Positions 33,631-47,600 of a stretch of DNA of 64,000 bases are shown one piece after another; the first letter of the stretch is position 1; every line of letters begins with the position of its first letter. The stretch is from Ignelater luminosus (Eukaryota; Arthropoda; Insecta; Coleoptera; Elateridae): assembly GCA_011009095.1 (NCBI GenBank), contig VTPC01000425.1:120458-184457 (forward strand), in the 5' to 3' direction. The position numbers and the translations under genes were made by a program. The notes beneath the pieces are model-generated. The model was not told where the DNA came from. It saw only the letters and a program-made list of their open reading frames with translations, and did no database searches.

Positions 33631-34226
33631 ATAAGGCTCTGTTTTTGATTTTTAAAGATAAAATCCTAATAAGGGAGGAATTTTCATCTTAATTATGAGA
33701 AATTGCAGTATGGGCATATAGCACAGAACACATTGGTATAGTGAAGGCGGATACATTACGTAAACCTTCGATCACATAAAAAATACCAAGTTCCGCAAAT
33801 ATATAATAGTATGCTGTGTAAAAGATAGGTCATCCTGTAGGTACATTCGTACATTTCCAAGTTGAAACAAAGAATGGCAATGGCGAAATTGGATGCAAGA
33901 TCGATTTTAAACTGTTGTTATGTTAGTAATATCTGTAATTTTGAATTAACATAAAAAATTACATTTTTCTTTTTATTTTAATATTCCAGAAGCCGATGTT
34001 ATGTTTATGGTATATCAATACTACCAATTTAAATTAATAAGACCGATACAGCCTAGAGCTCCTAAATGTAAATATGTCAATATTAGAGTTTGCACTACTT
34101 CATACATTCGAGACTTTGACTTCACATCACATCATTTTCAGTAATGTGGTAGTATGCCTAGATAAGACTTTTATCCAAAGGTTAAAGAGCTTTATTAGGT
34201 GGATGCCTCCATGTCCACTGCAGCTG

Positions 34227-34768
34227 GACTTCCGTATGCTCGCCTACCATGGATTAGGTCAGTTGAGGTGTCAATTTATCAGGTTTGTCGAGAAGGTCAC
34301 ATGGGTACTAAATTTAGCTGCCGGAAAAGCCCCGTTAAAAAGTTAGAGTATTTTTCTAAAGCACCAGTTCCACCCATAGACTTCTATTGAAATTGCATTA
34401 CGAGACCGGCGCTTTCGAATTTCGGCAATTTCAAATGTTTTATTGTAGTTTCGTTTATTTCAGTAGGTTTGGTTAGGTTAGGTTAGATTGGGTTGGGCTA
34501 GGTTAGATTAGGTTAGGTTAGGTTAGGTTAGGTTAGGTTAGGTTAGGTTAAGTTAAAAATCTATGAAAATTCAAAAGCGCCGGTTTCGTAATGCAATTTC
34601 AATAGAAGTCTATGGGTGGAACCGGCGCTTAAAAAATGCTCATAACTTTATAAAGAAACTTCTCCGGCACCTAGACTCTGTAACCACTTGACCCTCTCGA
34701 CAAGCCTGATAATAATATGACACCTCAACTGATCTGATCCGTGGTAAGCGGACATAAAAGGAAGTTGT
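34227..34768. repeat. Fold-back element with TTAGG-repeat loop
   Basis: Arms of about 200 bp (34227-34430 and 34562-34768) are inverted copies. The innermost parts are nearly perfect: CCACCCATAGACTTCTATTG and AAATTGCATTACGA.ACCGGC are complemented in the right arm. The outer parts are more diverged (AGTTGAGGTGTCA, TTGTCGAGA.GGTCA, GCCGGA.AAG). The roughly 130 bp spacer is mostly a (GGTTA)n tract. Open frames over this region are not gene-like. Confidence 0.85.
34471..34550 (+). repeat. Interstitial telomere-type repeat (TTAGG/GGTTA)n
   Basis: Sixteen consecutive pentamers: twelve exact GGTTA and four one- or two-base variants (GATTG, GGTTG, GGCTA, GATTA). The last eight units are perfect. 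TTAGG is the telomere repeat of most insect orders. Here it is internal, in the loop of a fold-back structure, with unique gene-bearing sequence on both sides. Confidence 0.9.
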
Positions 34769-35341
34769 ACCAAAAATTGACATCCGTGACCGTAACTTTA
34801 ATTAACAACAGGTTGCAAATTAGAGTAGTTTCCAAATCTCGTGATACGCGACCTTCGATGCAAAGAAGACAAATTTTAGCCGGACGGCCCTACAGTTCAA
34901 GCTAGAAACGTTGCTAATCGTTATGCGTCATTCTTATCTAAGCTGTGGTGCGTTGAGTTGTCAAGTTGTTTGACTTTCGTTCGTTAGTGGTCCAGAGTCT
35001 TTGTCATTCATTGATAATTTTAAACGATTTTATTCTCCTTCAAAACAAAACTGAACCTAATCCAAAATATCCGCTGACATAAGGACGAATATTTTTGGAA
35101 AGGTATGATTTTTACAATTTTCTTTCTCTTTCTTGTGCAGCGGAGCGCCTTTTACATTTAGAGACTATAATAACGCTCTACCTAAAGATTTTTTACTCGC
35201 ACTGTATGTATTTCTTATCGATTTATGGGACAGCCTGTATGAAGCTGTAAGACATAACCTCAAACGTCAAACATAACCTTTTACCCTTAAAATGATTTCT
35301 TTTTGCAGATTTCGTAACAATCAAAGATAACACAAACAGAA

Positions 35342-36745
35342 ATGATGTTAAGAGAAACGCATGTTTTGTTAAAAGCACTTAATTCCACTCAAAAAGTAAG
35401 TAAAAATTAACTTTTCGTATAGCTCTATTAATATAACAATGATAGAATTGTGTGAGATTACAACACAAGAGCCGTTTGGAAAGTTTAAAGGAAAGAATAA
35501 CAGGTGGTCCAAGTTTACAAGAATTTATAAATAACCCAGATCCAGTTTTAAACGAGGATATAAATGAATGGGATAGTTATGAAGGGAAATTGCGAAGGGG
35601 TAAAGGAGAAAGTGAACGTTTACGTTTACCACCATGGTTAAAGACAAAAATTCCTGTTGGTGAGAACTATGCTCGATTAAAAGACCAGTTGCGAAAATTA
35701 AATTTAAGTACAGTTTGTGAAGAAGCTCGATGCCCTAATATTGGAGAATGTTGGGGTGGTGGAGAACATAAAACTGCTACAGCTACTATTATGGTAATTG
35801 TAAATATACGATCAGAAATAGTATTGAGATTTATTTTGCATTTAGTTACTAGGTGATACATGTACCAGGGGTTGTAGGTTTTGTTCTGTAAAGACTTCAA
35901 GGGCACCACCAGCTCCAGATCCAAATGAACCTGTTCATACAGCAACAGCTATTGCGTCTTGGGGTCTTGATTATGTTGTTTTAACTTCTGTTGACCGAGA
36001 TGGTTTGTAATAATTAGATCTTGCTATTAAAATAATATTAATATGAAAATAATCAATAGATTTACCAGATGGAGGTTCAAATCATTTTGCAAAAACTGTA
36101 AAGGAGATAAAAAGACAGTAAGTCTAGCTTTAAGTTGCTATAGATGAATCACTTATTAAATTGATTATATTTCAGAAATGATAACATTCTAGTGGAATGC
36201 TTGGTACCTGACTTTCGTGGAGATCTGACTGCTGTGAAAACAATAGTAGAAAGTGGATTAGATGTATATGCACACAATATTGAAACAGTTGAAGCATTAA
36301 CACCATTTGTGAGAGATCGACGTGCTAAATATAGGTAAATTATAAAGTCAAGATAATAAAATTTATAATTAATTTTCTATCATTATACAGGCAATCTTTA
36401 GCGACATTAGAAGGAGCAAAATCTGTCAATTCTGACTTAATAACGAAGTCTTCAATTATGCTTGGTCTTGGCGAGACAGATGAGGAAATTCAACAAACAC
36501 TTGCTGATTTACGAACTGCAGGAGTTCATTGTGTAACCTTAGGTCAATATATGCAACCAACAAAGAGGCATTTGAAAGTTGTAGAATATGTAACGCCTAG
36601 TAAATTTAAACACTGGGAGGAAATTGGCAATAGCATGGGATTTTTATATGTAGCCAGCGGACCTTTAGTAAGAAGTTCTTATAAAGCTGGTGAATTCTTC
36701 ATTGCAAGCATTTTGAAGAATAGGAAAACTAGCCGAGCTTCATAA
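35342..36745 (+). CDS. LIAS: Lipoyl synthase, mitochondrial
   Basis: Radical SAM enzyme that inserts two sulfur atoms into protein-bound octanoyl groups to make the lipoyl cofactor of pyruvate dehydrogenase and related mitochondrial complexes. Six exons close in frame: 35342-35395, 35470-35793, 35846-36002, 36060-36117, 36176-36334 and 36391-36745, for 368 aa, near the usual length. The auxiliary iron-sulfur cluster cysteines are 101, 106 and 112 ([12 protein letters not shown]). The radical SAM cysteines are 132, 136 and 139 (CTRGCRFC). The conserved C-terminal [10 protein letters not shown] is present. Exon 1 ([18 protein letters not shown]) is short and mildly basic, fitting an import signal. 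An AATAAAG signal sits just after the stop. Confidence 0.96.
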
Positions 36746-38620
36746 TAAAGAAAAAGATGAAATTGTTAAAATGTAAAAGATATATAGTAAAAAGTTTTAT
36801 GTATTCAGAAAAAATTTATTGCTAGGCCCATGTATATGTATAATTCAAAATATAGATTCAATAGTTACTACGTAATGTTTTATTTATTGACATAGCTATT
36901 CTATCACACATACACCTTTCTTCACACACAATAAATCAACTTAAGTGGTTTGGAAATTATTTATAGAAAATTCATACAAGAAGTAAAGCTGACTTGCTAA
37001 TGATTAAGAGTACATGGTATACTTTGAAACAAATGATTTAACACTGGGTTTTTTTTGTTTATACATAATGTTCCTGTTAAAGTAGACTCCATCATGTCCT
37101 TATGGTTTTAAATCAATTTTTGCAATAACATTGAACACATTTATATGAAATTATGTAGATGGAGAACTAAGCATGGTTGAAATAAGACATTAAAATGTTG
37201 CATACCTCATTTATAGGGCCATAGAAATCTAATGATTGTATGAGTCAATAAAGTTTAAATTAGATCACATTTGAGATTATGGCTGTCGAGAGTCTATTTT
37301 CAAGTAAATTTTGATGAAAAGAATACAAATCCACTATTATTGTACATTGCACCAAAGAATAATATTTCAGTTTAATAATGATCTACTGAATAAATGGTGG
37401 AAATTAATAGCAACATCATACAATCTAAGATTTCATTTCATGCACATGCTAATGAATGAAAAGTATGGCACTGTTACATTTAACTTTGTCTCAATCACAT
37501 TTAGTTTCCTGTACTATATTATTTTTCTGATTTTTTTTTGTAAAATTTAATTTAAAACCTTATAGACAAACATATGACACAGTATCTATGTATTTAAATT
37601 GTAGATCTTTACTTCTTCATTTTGGTACCAACTAGAATATTTAAACTAAGTCTTAACAGTAAACATACATATATGTAAATATATTTCCTCATATACATTA
37701 CTCATATCACAAAACCACAGAGTGTCTACATTATTTACCAAATTAGTCCATTATACTTAAAAATGCGTTGAATTACAATAAAATCTCAAAAAATTTAAAT
37801 CGGCAAACACTCCGTAGTTTATTTTTCTACTATTAACTTTTCTCAAATAAATACTAACCATAATATAACAAATTAATAGGCACATATGTATTGTATGGTA
37901 TGTATACTAGTAACTTTCAATTACATTTTTCTTCACTGGATTTTTCCAAAAACAAATTTATTAATATAAAAAGAAATACATTTCAGAGAACTCTCTTATT
38001 TATATGTAGAAGACTGAATATAAACTTTAAATGTCAATAGATCTTCCTTTAATTATAGCCAGAATGGTTCAATATTCAATTTAACATTTACATCAGCAAT
38101 TAATATTGAAACATTGAAAAGCAAAAAATCATTAAATACATTTCGAACACTTCAGCCATGTTACCATACAAAAATATGTAAAAAGAACAAACTGGTATAT
38201 TCTGAGATAAGTTACAATATAATTGGTCTAGAAATGTAAATGGAACTTTTTTTTTTGGTGTTAACTTTATGATTTGAAGGAACATTGATTTGTTTGAAAA
38301 TGTTTAGCTTTGCATTACAATAAGGATGAGATTTCGAAATACAAAATTTTTTGTAGAAATCTACTAGCTAATCATGTGAAATTGTTATTGTTATTTCCTT
38401 TCAACTATTTTTTTTACATGATAATATTTACACATGTTATGTATTTACATATTTTATAATTTGTGAATGTAAGGACACCTACAGTACAGAAATATGGCTT
38501 TTTTCATTTCACCACAATATTGTACATATTTATGTAAAACTACTTAACAAAGAAAAAAAACTAAATATATAACAGTTGACTATACAAAAAATATAAAGAA
38601 ACAAAAATAAACCACAATGG
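36746..38620. other. 3' flanks of LIAS (plus) and PP2C (minus)
   Basis: The two genes converge here. No coding exon was recognised in the 1.9 kb. It is AT-rich with several poly-T and poly-A runs and presumably holds the two 3' untranslated regions. Confidence 0.45.
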
Positions 38621-41600
38621 TTATTTAATGTCGACTTCTTCTGTATGATTTTGCAAACTTTCTTCTTCGTTCTGTGCAATATCATCTCGACTTTCGTCAC
38701 TTATTGCGCTTTGACTTTCTGTTTGTGATTTAATATCCAATGCAGGTGGAAGTTTGCACTTCTCTACTAAATTCTCATATGTGTTCCCTTGCAGCAAACA
38801 AACAATAACAACAGTCATATTGTCACATCCTAGGCCAGCCATTTGACAGTCAGGTGCTAGGCATCTCATCATTAGTGATTCGCATATTTCTTCTGGATCA
38901 ACACCGGCAGCGATATTTTCTCTTACAAAAACAACCACTTCTTCATTTGTCATTACGTCCCATATACCATCACAAGCTAACACAATGAATTCCCAATCTG
39001 GGGTTATTGTTCGAACTTCAACATCAGGATAAGCTGAAACAATCAATTTTCAATTAATTCTCTTTTTAAATCTGCCAACAGTTAATGTAAGTATAATAGT
39101 TATGTTTCCAAAGGTTATTAAAATATTATTAATGGTTCAGATAATAAAAATTGAAAATCATGTGCACCAAAGGGGCAAACTATCTCCTTGATTTGACTTT
39201 TCCAGTCAGATCAATCATGCATTAAGTTATATCATTTAACAAGTTTCTCCTAATTTTTCTGGAACTCAAATACATTTTATTATTATGAACTAATTTTTGA
39301 TTCGTCCTCTTAATAAATAAAATAAGTTGCTTATAGATAAATAAGAGTTATTTTTTGTTTCATTTCTTAATTCATGTGTGTGTGAGTTCAATGCTACATC
39401 TGCTTTTTCTCTTTGAAAACACAAAAAGTCAGTTATTTATGCTGATTAAATGGTCAAAACAGAAAAACAACTGCACACAGTATTTAATTTAATAAAATAG
39501 CACACGTTTTGTATTAAAACAAATGAGTTAGTTACAGCATTGAATTATATCCTTACAGAAGCATTTTGTTGAATCGATTCTAGTAATACTGTAATTATTA
39601 TTTTCAATAAAATGAGTTTGAAACCAAATGCTAAATAAAAGGTTAAGTTGCGGCATCATGGTAAATAACTAACGGCATATAAAGGTTTTTAAGTGTTATG
39701 TACTATCACGACAAGATCTATAAATAATAATAGTGTGCTGTGAAATGTAGGTCTTCCTATTAGCAGTCATTTGTGATTGAAAGAATTAGGATTTATGATG
39801 AAAATCAAGAAATTGTTAGAAGTTGATTGCTGTAAGAGTAGTTTTGAATGTGATTTCAAACATGTTTTAAAGGTACATATTTTTCGATATTAGTCAACAT
39901 TTGAGATCGAACTAGTTGGGGAGAAACGTATACTTTTCACAACATACTATTATTTACGGACCTCACTATCACGAGCAATTGAAAGTTAATGACCAATTCT
40001 AGAAGTGTAAATGCTACCTTTTTTTTTCACCCACCAAAACAATCACATACTTGCTCTATTCGACCTAAACAAACTGTGTGAATATTTCTAGGTTATGCTG
40101 TATGCTTGCTGCACTTAATTGTAATCATTCCAAAATGAAATACAGAATCACTAGTTTTGTAAAGACTAATAGAATCAACAAGACAACGATTATTCCTGTG
40201 GTACTAGAGTTACCAGTTTGAGCAACAAAATATATCTTACACCATTATACCATTACCAAATTAATCTGAACTTGCAGAAGATTCTTGAAATTGTAATGCC
40301 AAATTGTACTCAAATACAATTTCTTATCATTTATTTGTATCCAAGTTAAGTTCAGAAACTGCAATTTTGAGAATCATTTGCAAATTGTAGGTTAATCTGC
40401 ATATGAAAGTGTTTGCATAAATTTGAGAATTGCACTCCAGGTACAACGAATCTGAATATAAAAATCATTCTAGCTATGACAGAAACAAACAATAAGTAAA
40501 AAAGACAGTTAATATTTTTTGGAGTCTTTAAATACATTTTTTGAAGAGTCAAAGCACTCAAACACTAAATTTTATTTGTATTACGTATTATTCATCAAGT
40601 TTGTTTGAATTTATAAAAAGAAATGTAAAAGTCATTGGTATTCTTATCTGCCTTGTGCACATTTTCAACATCAGCACCACTAGTAGTAGAGTTTATGGGG
40701 ATATTCTTATGAAAACAATTATTATGAATAAAGAAATTTATACTTTGGTTTTCTGCCAATTTGGTATGAATATAAACTTTAGGCACTGTAGGCTGCCATA
40801 ATTCTCCTTTCTTTTCATTAAAAATTAAGGAAGAATCAACAGGACAATACAATTTATAAAATACTAACAAAGCTCATCGTACTCTTTGAATCCAAATTTC
40901 CATTGTTCCCTGTCCATATCACTGCCCTACTTAAACCATTATTTTACATTTTTCCATTAGGTTATCTTTCTTTGATTACATATGTTTTAGCTTTTCATGT
41001 TAGACAGCATACAATTACAATGTGCACAGCACAGATATTCTTTGTCACATATAAATTAATATACAGGTTGTTAGTAAAGTCAACCACATAACTTCTAGGA
41101 ATAATTGGCAATCAAATATCTAATCAAAAGGTGTTGAATCATTTTTCTCTAAAGTGCTTAGTTTTTGCAAAACCCAGTGTTAAAAAGGAAGAAGAAACTG
41201 AGAGCTCCTAGTTTTTATCATTTATCATTTAAACATTCCTGTGCTTGTACACTAAAATAAGCCAAAGCACCATTTTTTTAAATGAATTATTCTCAAATCA
41301 GCCTAATACAGAGTTTTGTTAGATTTCTAGGGAAGCAAACTTAAAAAATAGAAATTAATGTCACTCACAAATGGTTACATTTAGAGAAAAATGACAAGTA
41401 CAAAAAGTCTTAATTTCCAGTTTTCAGTCATACCATATCTATGAAAAGATTGAAGTTGCATGTAAAGGGTCACCATAAAAACAAACATTCTGTACATGAA
41501 TCTTGCACAAACTCACCACATATATTACATTAAAAGAGAGGAAGCATCTTGCCAAATCTGAATCTGATAAAATAATCCATTCTAAAAATATTCAGAGAAA

Positions 41601-44600
41601 AACTTCATTTCTTTCATGAACCTTCAACACTCTGTATAGGAAAAACTCATAGCTGGTGGTGGCACTGTAAACAAAACAACCATACTATGCTTCCAGTAGT
41701 TCCCAATTGTTGACGTGTAATTTGTATGTGGATTTTTGAACGTTTTGAGGAAATTTCTGTGATCTTGCTTGAAAGACAGTGATGGTGTTATTTGATAATC
41801 CAACTAGAAATTGAATTTCAAATATTCCTGAATTTAAATGGCAATACAGGCATTTTGTTGATAAAAGTATCAAATATCAATCAGCAGCTATAGTTTTGTT
41901 CACAAACATAGAAAAGCAAAGTTGAGAGGTTGATTATCTGCTCAAATTTCTTTCCAGTAGGGAATATTTATTTTACTCTGTTCGCGATGTTTCTGGGTCA
42001 TAACAAGCCATGCTTTCATTTTGTTAGGTTAGAAGTGTTTTCTTTTTTTTTTTTTTTTGAAAATTGTCATACCTGTGGCTGCATTTGCTGCTGTTGCACA
42101 ATCAAAAATTTTACATAAACGTTTAGTACTGATTAGTTTTGATTTGTTAAAAAGACAGAGTTACAAAAAAAAGACAACAGAGTGAGGTTAAACTGTCATA
42201 AAATCATAACCTTAAAGCACATTAAGCATCAATAAAATTTTACATGGCGAGTTAATAGATAAACAGTCCGGTTTACAATACTCAAACTGTCATTCTTCCA
42301 CAGCCATATAGGACCTAGAAACATCATGAACGCTGTACAGTTATTAATTGAAGGCTTTTGTGTGCGTTACATTCTTCTATTATATATTTTTGATTTCTTT
42401 TTTTTGGTGCTTTCATATACAGTGGAACTCCCATAAGCTGAACTTCTGTAACTCAAATTTCTCTTCAATTCGAAATTTATTGCATCCTCTTGCACTTCGT
42501 ATACTAATTGCATGTATTTTGATTCCCGTAACTCAAATTTCTACAACTCAAAAATCTCTTTAACTTGAAAGAAAATAGAGGAACCAAAGTTAGAAAAGTC
42601 CCTGTAACTTGAATTCGAAGAAAAGTTTATGGTCTTGATCTTTTTCTGTTGCTGCCTATGGTTAAAACAAGTAGACGTTTACAAGATTGTATCATGAATT
42701 AAAGTACGTGATAAACTCGATACAAATTTTTATATTTCTTAGAATACTACACTAGATAGTACGCATATGGAGCGGCAAATGAAAATTATACGACGATACA
42801 TTTATTCTTATTATTTTATATGTATGTACTATGCTTCGTTCAAATGGATTTCCTCATACTCTTCCTAGTCATTTTCGTCAGAAGTTCAGTTCATGTGATT
42901 CTTTTGCATGTTCAATATCTAATAAAATGGCATTGTAACGTCATCTCAAAAGTCTTAATATTAAACAAAAAAATTGAAATTTTAAAAAGTCAAAAATGGT
43001 ATTAAGAAAGAAACCATTGCCAAAGAATACGAAATACTGTCTAGTACATTATCTACTATTATCAAAAATAAAACGTCTATTACATCCTACCGATAAAAAA
43101 AATCATAGATAGTGTGGCTTTGAATGTTACTCAATACAAAGACCAAGAAAACAGTGATGATAATGACACTGAAGAAGCTGCGTCAACTAGACCACATCAA
43201 GAAATTCAAAATGCCTTCAACACACTGAAGAACTTTTTTACGATGGAAGAAAATACTATGGATGCAATTTATAGTTCATTAATAAATTGAATCATTTTAT
43301 GAAACTATTTAAAAAAAAATATCCACCAAAACCTAATCACTGATTATTTTCATAGAAAATAAAATTTATATGTATGTACTAATTTTATATGCAGTTACAT
43401 ACGAAATAATATTTTTATACTTTGTATTTAATAAGCTATGTACATTTCTATGTATTAAACGACATTTACATATAAAAAAAATTATTTTCCGTAACTCGTA
43501 TTTTCTATAATTCGAACTAATAATCGCGCCCTTTCGATTTCGAGTTATGGAGGTTCCACTGTATTTTGTAAATAAGTATTTCAGACATTTATTTATTTAT
43601 TTATTAGTTTTACTTGTTTATTAGTGTTATTTAGATATATAGTCCAGGGCAAAGCATTACAGAGGAAAAAGTTTTGATTAAAAGTTGTAGAGCATTACAT
43701 TTGCTACAACTTTTGTATGAAAAATGTTTTTGTGGAACTATTAGGTAGATAGTTACGCTTCATCAAAGTTACTAATTTTTCGTAAAAATGATACTTTTTT
43801 GAGATTTTTGATTTAGAGCACCTGCATCCCTTGCAGCAACTTTCTTCTAATTTTTGAGGATATTGTAATCAAAATGTGCAACCAAATAACAAAACATTGT
43901 ACATACACATATACACAAATGCACACGTGCACATAACAAATAATATAACTTAAAATCAACACCAGAAACCAATAACAATGCCAAAAACTTTTAAGAAAAG
44001 GAAACAAATATGAAAAAATCAACATGTCAAAATCTGTTGGACATAAAGTTTCCTTGGAGGAACTCCCAAAAGTTATGTGATTAACTTCATTAACTTTCTG
44101 TGTATATTTTAATCTCATATGTTTATCAATTTGTCAATTTTCTAATACTGTTCACTCTTTTACATAATCCTATATTAACAAGGTTGTGCCTTTATGTATC
44201 TTTGAATGACATGGAAGTACTGATGATGGTGTAAGCCAAAAGCACCCTGCATCTAATAGAGAAAATTCTGCACATTCATGTATAACTAGATTTGACCGCA
44301 TTATCATGACAAACACGATAATCGTTACTGTTAAATAAAGTCTAAGCATCACGAGTATTTGCTACAAATACTGTAATTACTGTTGTCAATCAAAGTCTAA
44401 CAATTACCAGTACTTGTTTCATGAATCTTTGATCTTAGAATATTCCAGCACAACACTATCTCAAACAGAGAGTACTTTATTGATTTCATGTCCAAATGAG
44501 TTCAGTTTTGTATTAGTCTTTGATTAGCAACTACTTCGAAATTCTTTAAGAAAAGTTCTATTTGAAAGTGTTTTATAAATAATAATCTTTACTGTGGTAA

Positions 44601-47600
44601 TAAATCAATAATTTTTATTACTTTACAAAGTGTTATTATTTGATAAATGTAATTATACATCTTGTTTAATCTTTTCAACACCATATGATTTTGAAGCGTA
44701 ATGATTGCACTTTGTTTTGTGTCATTGAGAAAGTGGTGTTAACAGTGATACCTAAACATTTATACAGTGATTTACAGCAAACCAACCACCTTTTCCGTCT
44801 TGATTTAGAATCAACATAACCTTAAATTATAGTTGGCATCACACAATAGCATCTCGCTGGCTTAAAATTATAAGGTCGTGTTACAAACACTTTTGAAAAA
44901 AATGAACTTGAAATCTGGACTGTTGAAACAGAACAAATGCAAACACATAATTGTATTTTTATATTTCTTAAACCATTCTGCTTAACACTGGTAGTATCTA
45001 AATATCAAAATTATGTGAAAATGGCGTACTGCGCTTTTAAGTCAATTGTTTAAAATAAAACAAAAAAACTTCGTTTTTCTGAAATTGTTTATTCGATTTT
45101 AAATAACAAACATAGAACCTTGTAACGCTAATAATTATATAAAAAAATAAATGAACAATTCAAACATAACTTAAATAATACACACTAACTGCAGTATAAT
45201 TTAAAATAAACATATCCAAGACTATAATTTAATTCTGCCCATGATATTTAGATGCACTGTTATGCTTTTTGCTTTGCTTTCCAATTTTTTTTGAGCTGCA
45301 CCAGCTGTAGATTCGACTAAATTTGGTATAACTGCTTTGTAATATTCTCGATCTGGGTCTGGAAAGAGCATGTGGCTTGTTTCCTGAGCTGTTCTCGTAG
45401 CACGTTTAATATCGACTGTCTTAAATTCTTCATTTTTTGCATGTGATGCTTTATAGCCAATGTTTAAAAACCCTCTTTTTATTTCAAGAGCTGCAAGTTG
45501 CGTATATGGAACTTGGCTGTAGTTGTAACAATTGGCTAAAGATTGATAATCTAAAAAATCAGAGTTTCTCATTTGAATTACTTTGTATAGCTTTTTGCTA
45601 CTAACTTTTAATAACGTACGTAAAAGAGAAATTGGCAAATAATATTCTACCTTATTTAAAACTCTTTCAATCACACTATGTACAGCATCTTGTACACAAG
45701 AATGTCCAGAAGTTGAATATTTCAATGTTATTTTTTCTAAAGTATTCTTTGTCATAAAGTGGGCAACTGCATATGAAGCAAGTAAATTCCGGTTTTGCGG
45801 AACTCAGCTATCGCTCCACATTGTCAGTTCCTTAATCTCTGCATGATCCTTAACTATTTCTTTTAAAATCCTAGCTATATCGTCTCCCTTTCGACTCATT
45901 AAAATCTCGGGCCAGATACAACAATAAACTTGATTATTAACCGATAAATATGCTGTGAGATTATAAACTGACATTTTACTTTTGTAAAAAAATGATGAAA
46001 TCTCAGCTTTGGAGCATGTCAAGACAATTTGAAGGTCAAATGTCACTATATATTCTTCTCTTCATTCTCTCTTAGTTTTTCGGATGTTAGATTTCCATTT
46101 CTCCGAGCGTCTTTTACGTTTTCTTGTATGAATCCTCTTTTCTTGCATATCACCTTCAAAATGATAAAAAGTAAAGTAAGACTTTATAAGTTTAAATATA
46201 TTAGTGGCACCTTTGTTTTCTGCAAACAGACAATTATCATTATTTGTAACATTGTCGTGATCCTTATTTGGGAACTCAGGGGAGATTTCATCAGCACAGC
46301 ACTTGGAATTGTCTAGTACTACTTACTCTTCATCACTTTCGTAATATGCACTACTATAACGCCACATATAACATAATGTATCCAAAACTATATACTTAAC
46401 CTCAATTTATGATCATCTTCATTTTCCTTATCTTCTTCTGGTTGTCATTCATGGTCTTTATCTGAATCATAACCATCTTCATAAAAGATCTTCTTGATCA
46501 CTCATCTTTCATGTAATTAACATATAAAACTAGCAACTACGTTAAAACGTGCTTCAAAGAACGGAGTGCTATGTCTCCATTTTTAATGGTACGTTACGAA
46601 GTGTAAAGTTGCATTGTTCTATGTTGTAACTTAGAACTTTGCGATTTCATACAATTAATTCAATTTATTAAGGTTCTAAGTAGAACATACAACTTTGTTT
46701 TAGCGAAATAAACTTTTGACAACATAGAACTGGAATAAGAATTAAAAGGTACTATGTTTCCCATAGAACTATAGTGAAAATTTTGTAACATAGAACCTTA
46801 TAATTTTAAGCCCGCGATCTGTCAACATGACGTTTTCAAGTCAGCTGTGGTGGGTAAATAAAGGTCATCCAAAGGTTTTACATGCTATGTACTATCATGA
46901 GCAATTAAAAGTAAACGACCAATTCTAGATGTGTGAAGGTAAATTTAATGGTTTACTTCACATGCTGGAGGAGCTCTATTGAAGGAGCACAAAAACCTTT
47001 TTTTGAGTAATTTATCCAGAATATGCATTGAAACAATTAAAAATGTGCAATTTATATTCAGCACTAAAACAAGAAATTTTATGCTATAACTTTGAACAAA
47101 GTAGACTGACTTGAATTTTATTTTCACTAAAAAAGTGCAATTTATTTTTATTCCCTTTCCAACAACATATTGCAAGCGGAGTGCTGCCATTTAAAATTTC
47201 TTAGTCAAGGCTTAAAAGTGGGTCAAAGTACTTCCCTTATTGCATCATGCTAGTTCCCTCTTCATATTATCAAAATGGTTTCGTGTAATTTTTAAAGCAA
47301 CTTTTTAAAATAACACACGGTATAAAACATTTTTCCTAGAGAATTTGCAAATCTTTATTTTGGTAATTTTCAAGATACTTACAAAAAATAATTTTTAACA
47401 TCTTTCAGGGGTTACAGAATGTTGAGACGCACAAGAAGACTTTTAACATATTATTCATAAAGTTAAGTAAAAAAAAAAAAAACATATAATATGCAAAGAA
47501 TTAGCCAACAAAATGTTTTTCCATAGAATTTCCAGTGACTGTATTTAGGATGACTGAGCTAACAGTTTTTGTTTTGTAAGGTCAAAGATAACAGATATTT

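Noticed and set aside
46500-46800. Recurring ACATAGAAC/GTTCTATGT words suggesting a small tandem or inverted array
   Set aside because: The words are spaced irregularly and embedded in AT-rich text. No consistent period or arm structure could be built.
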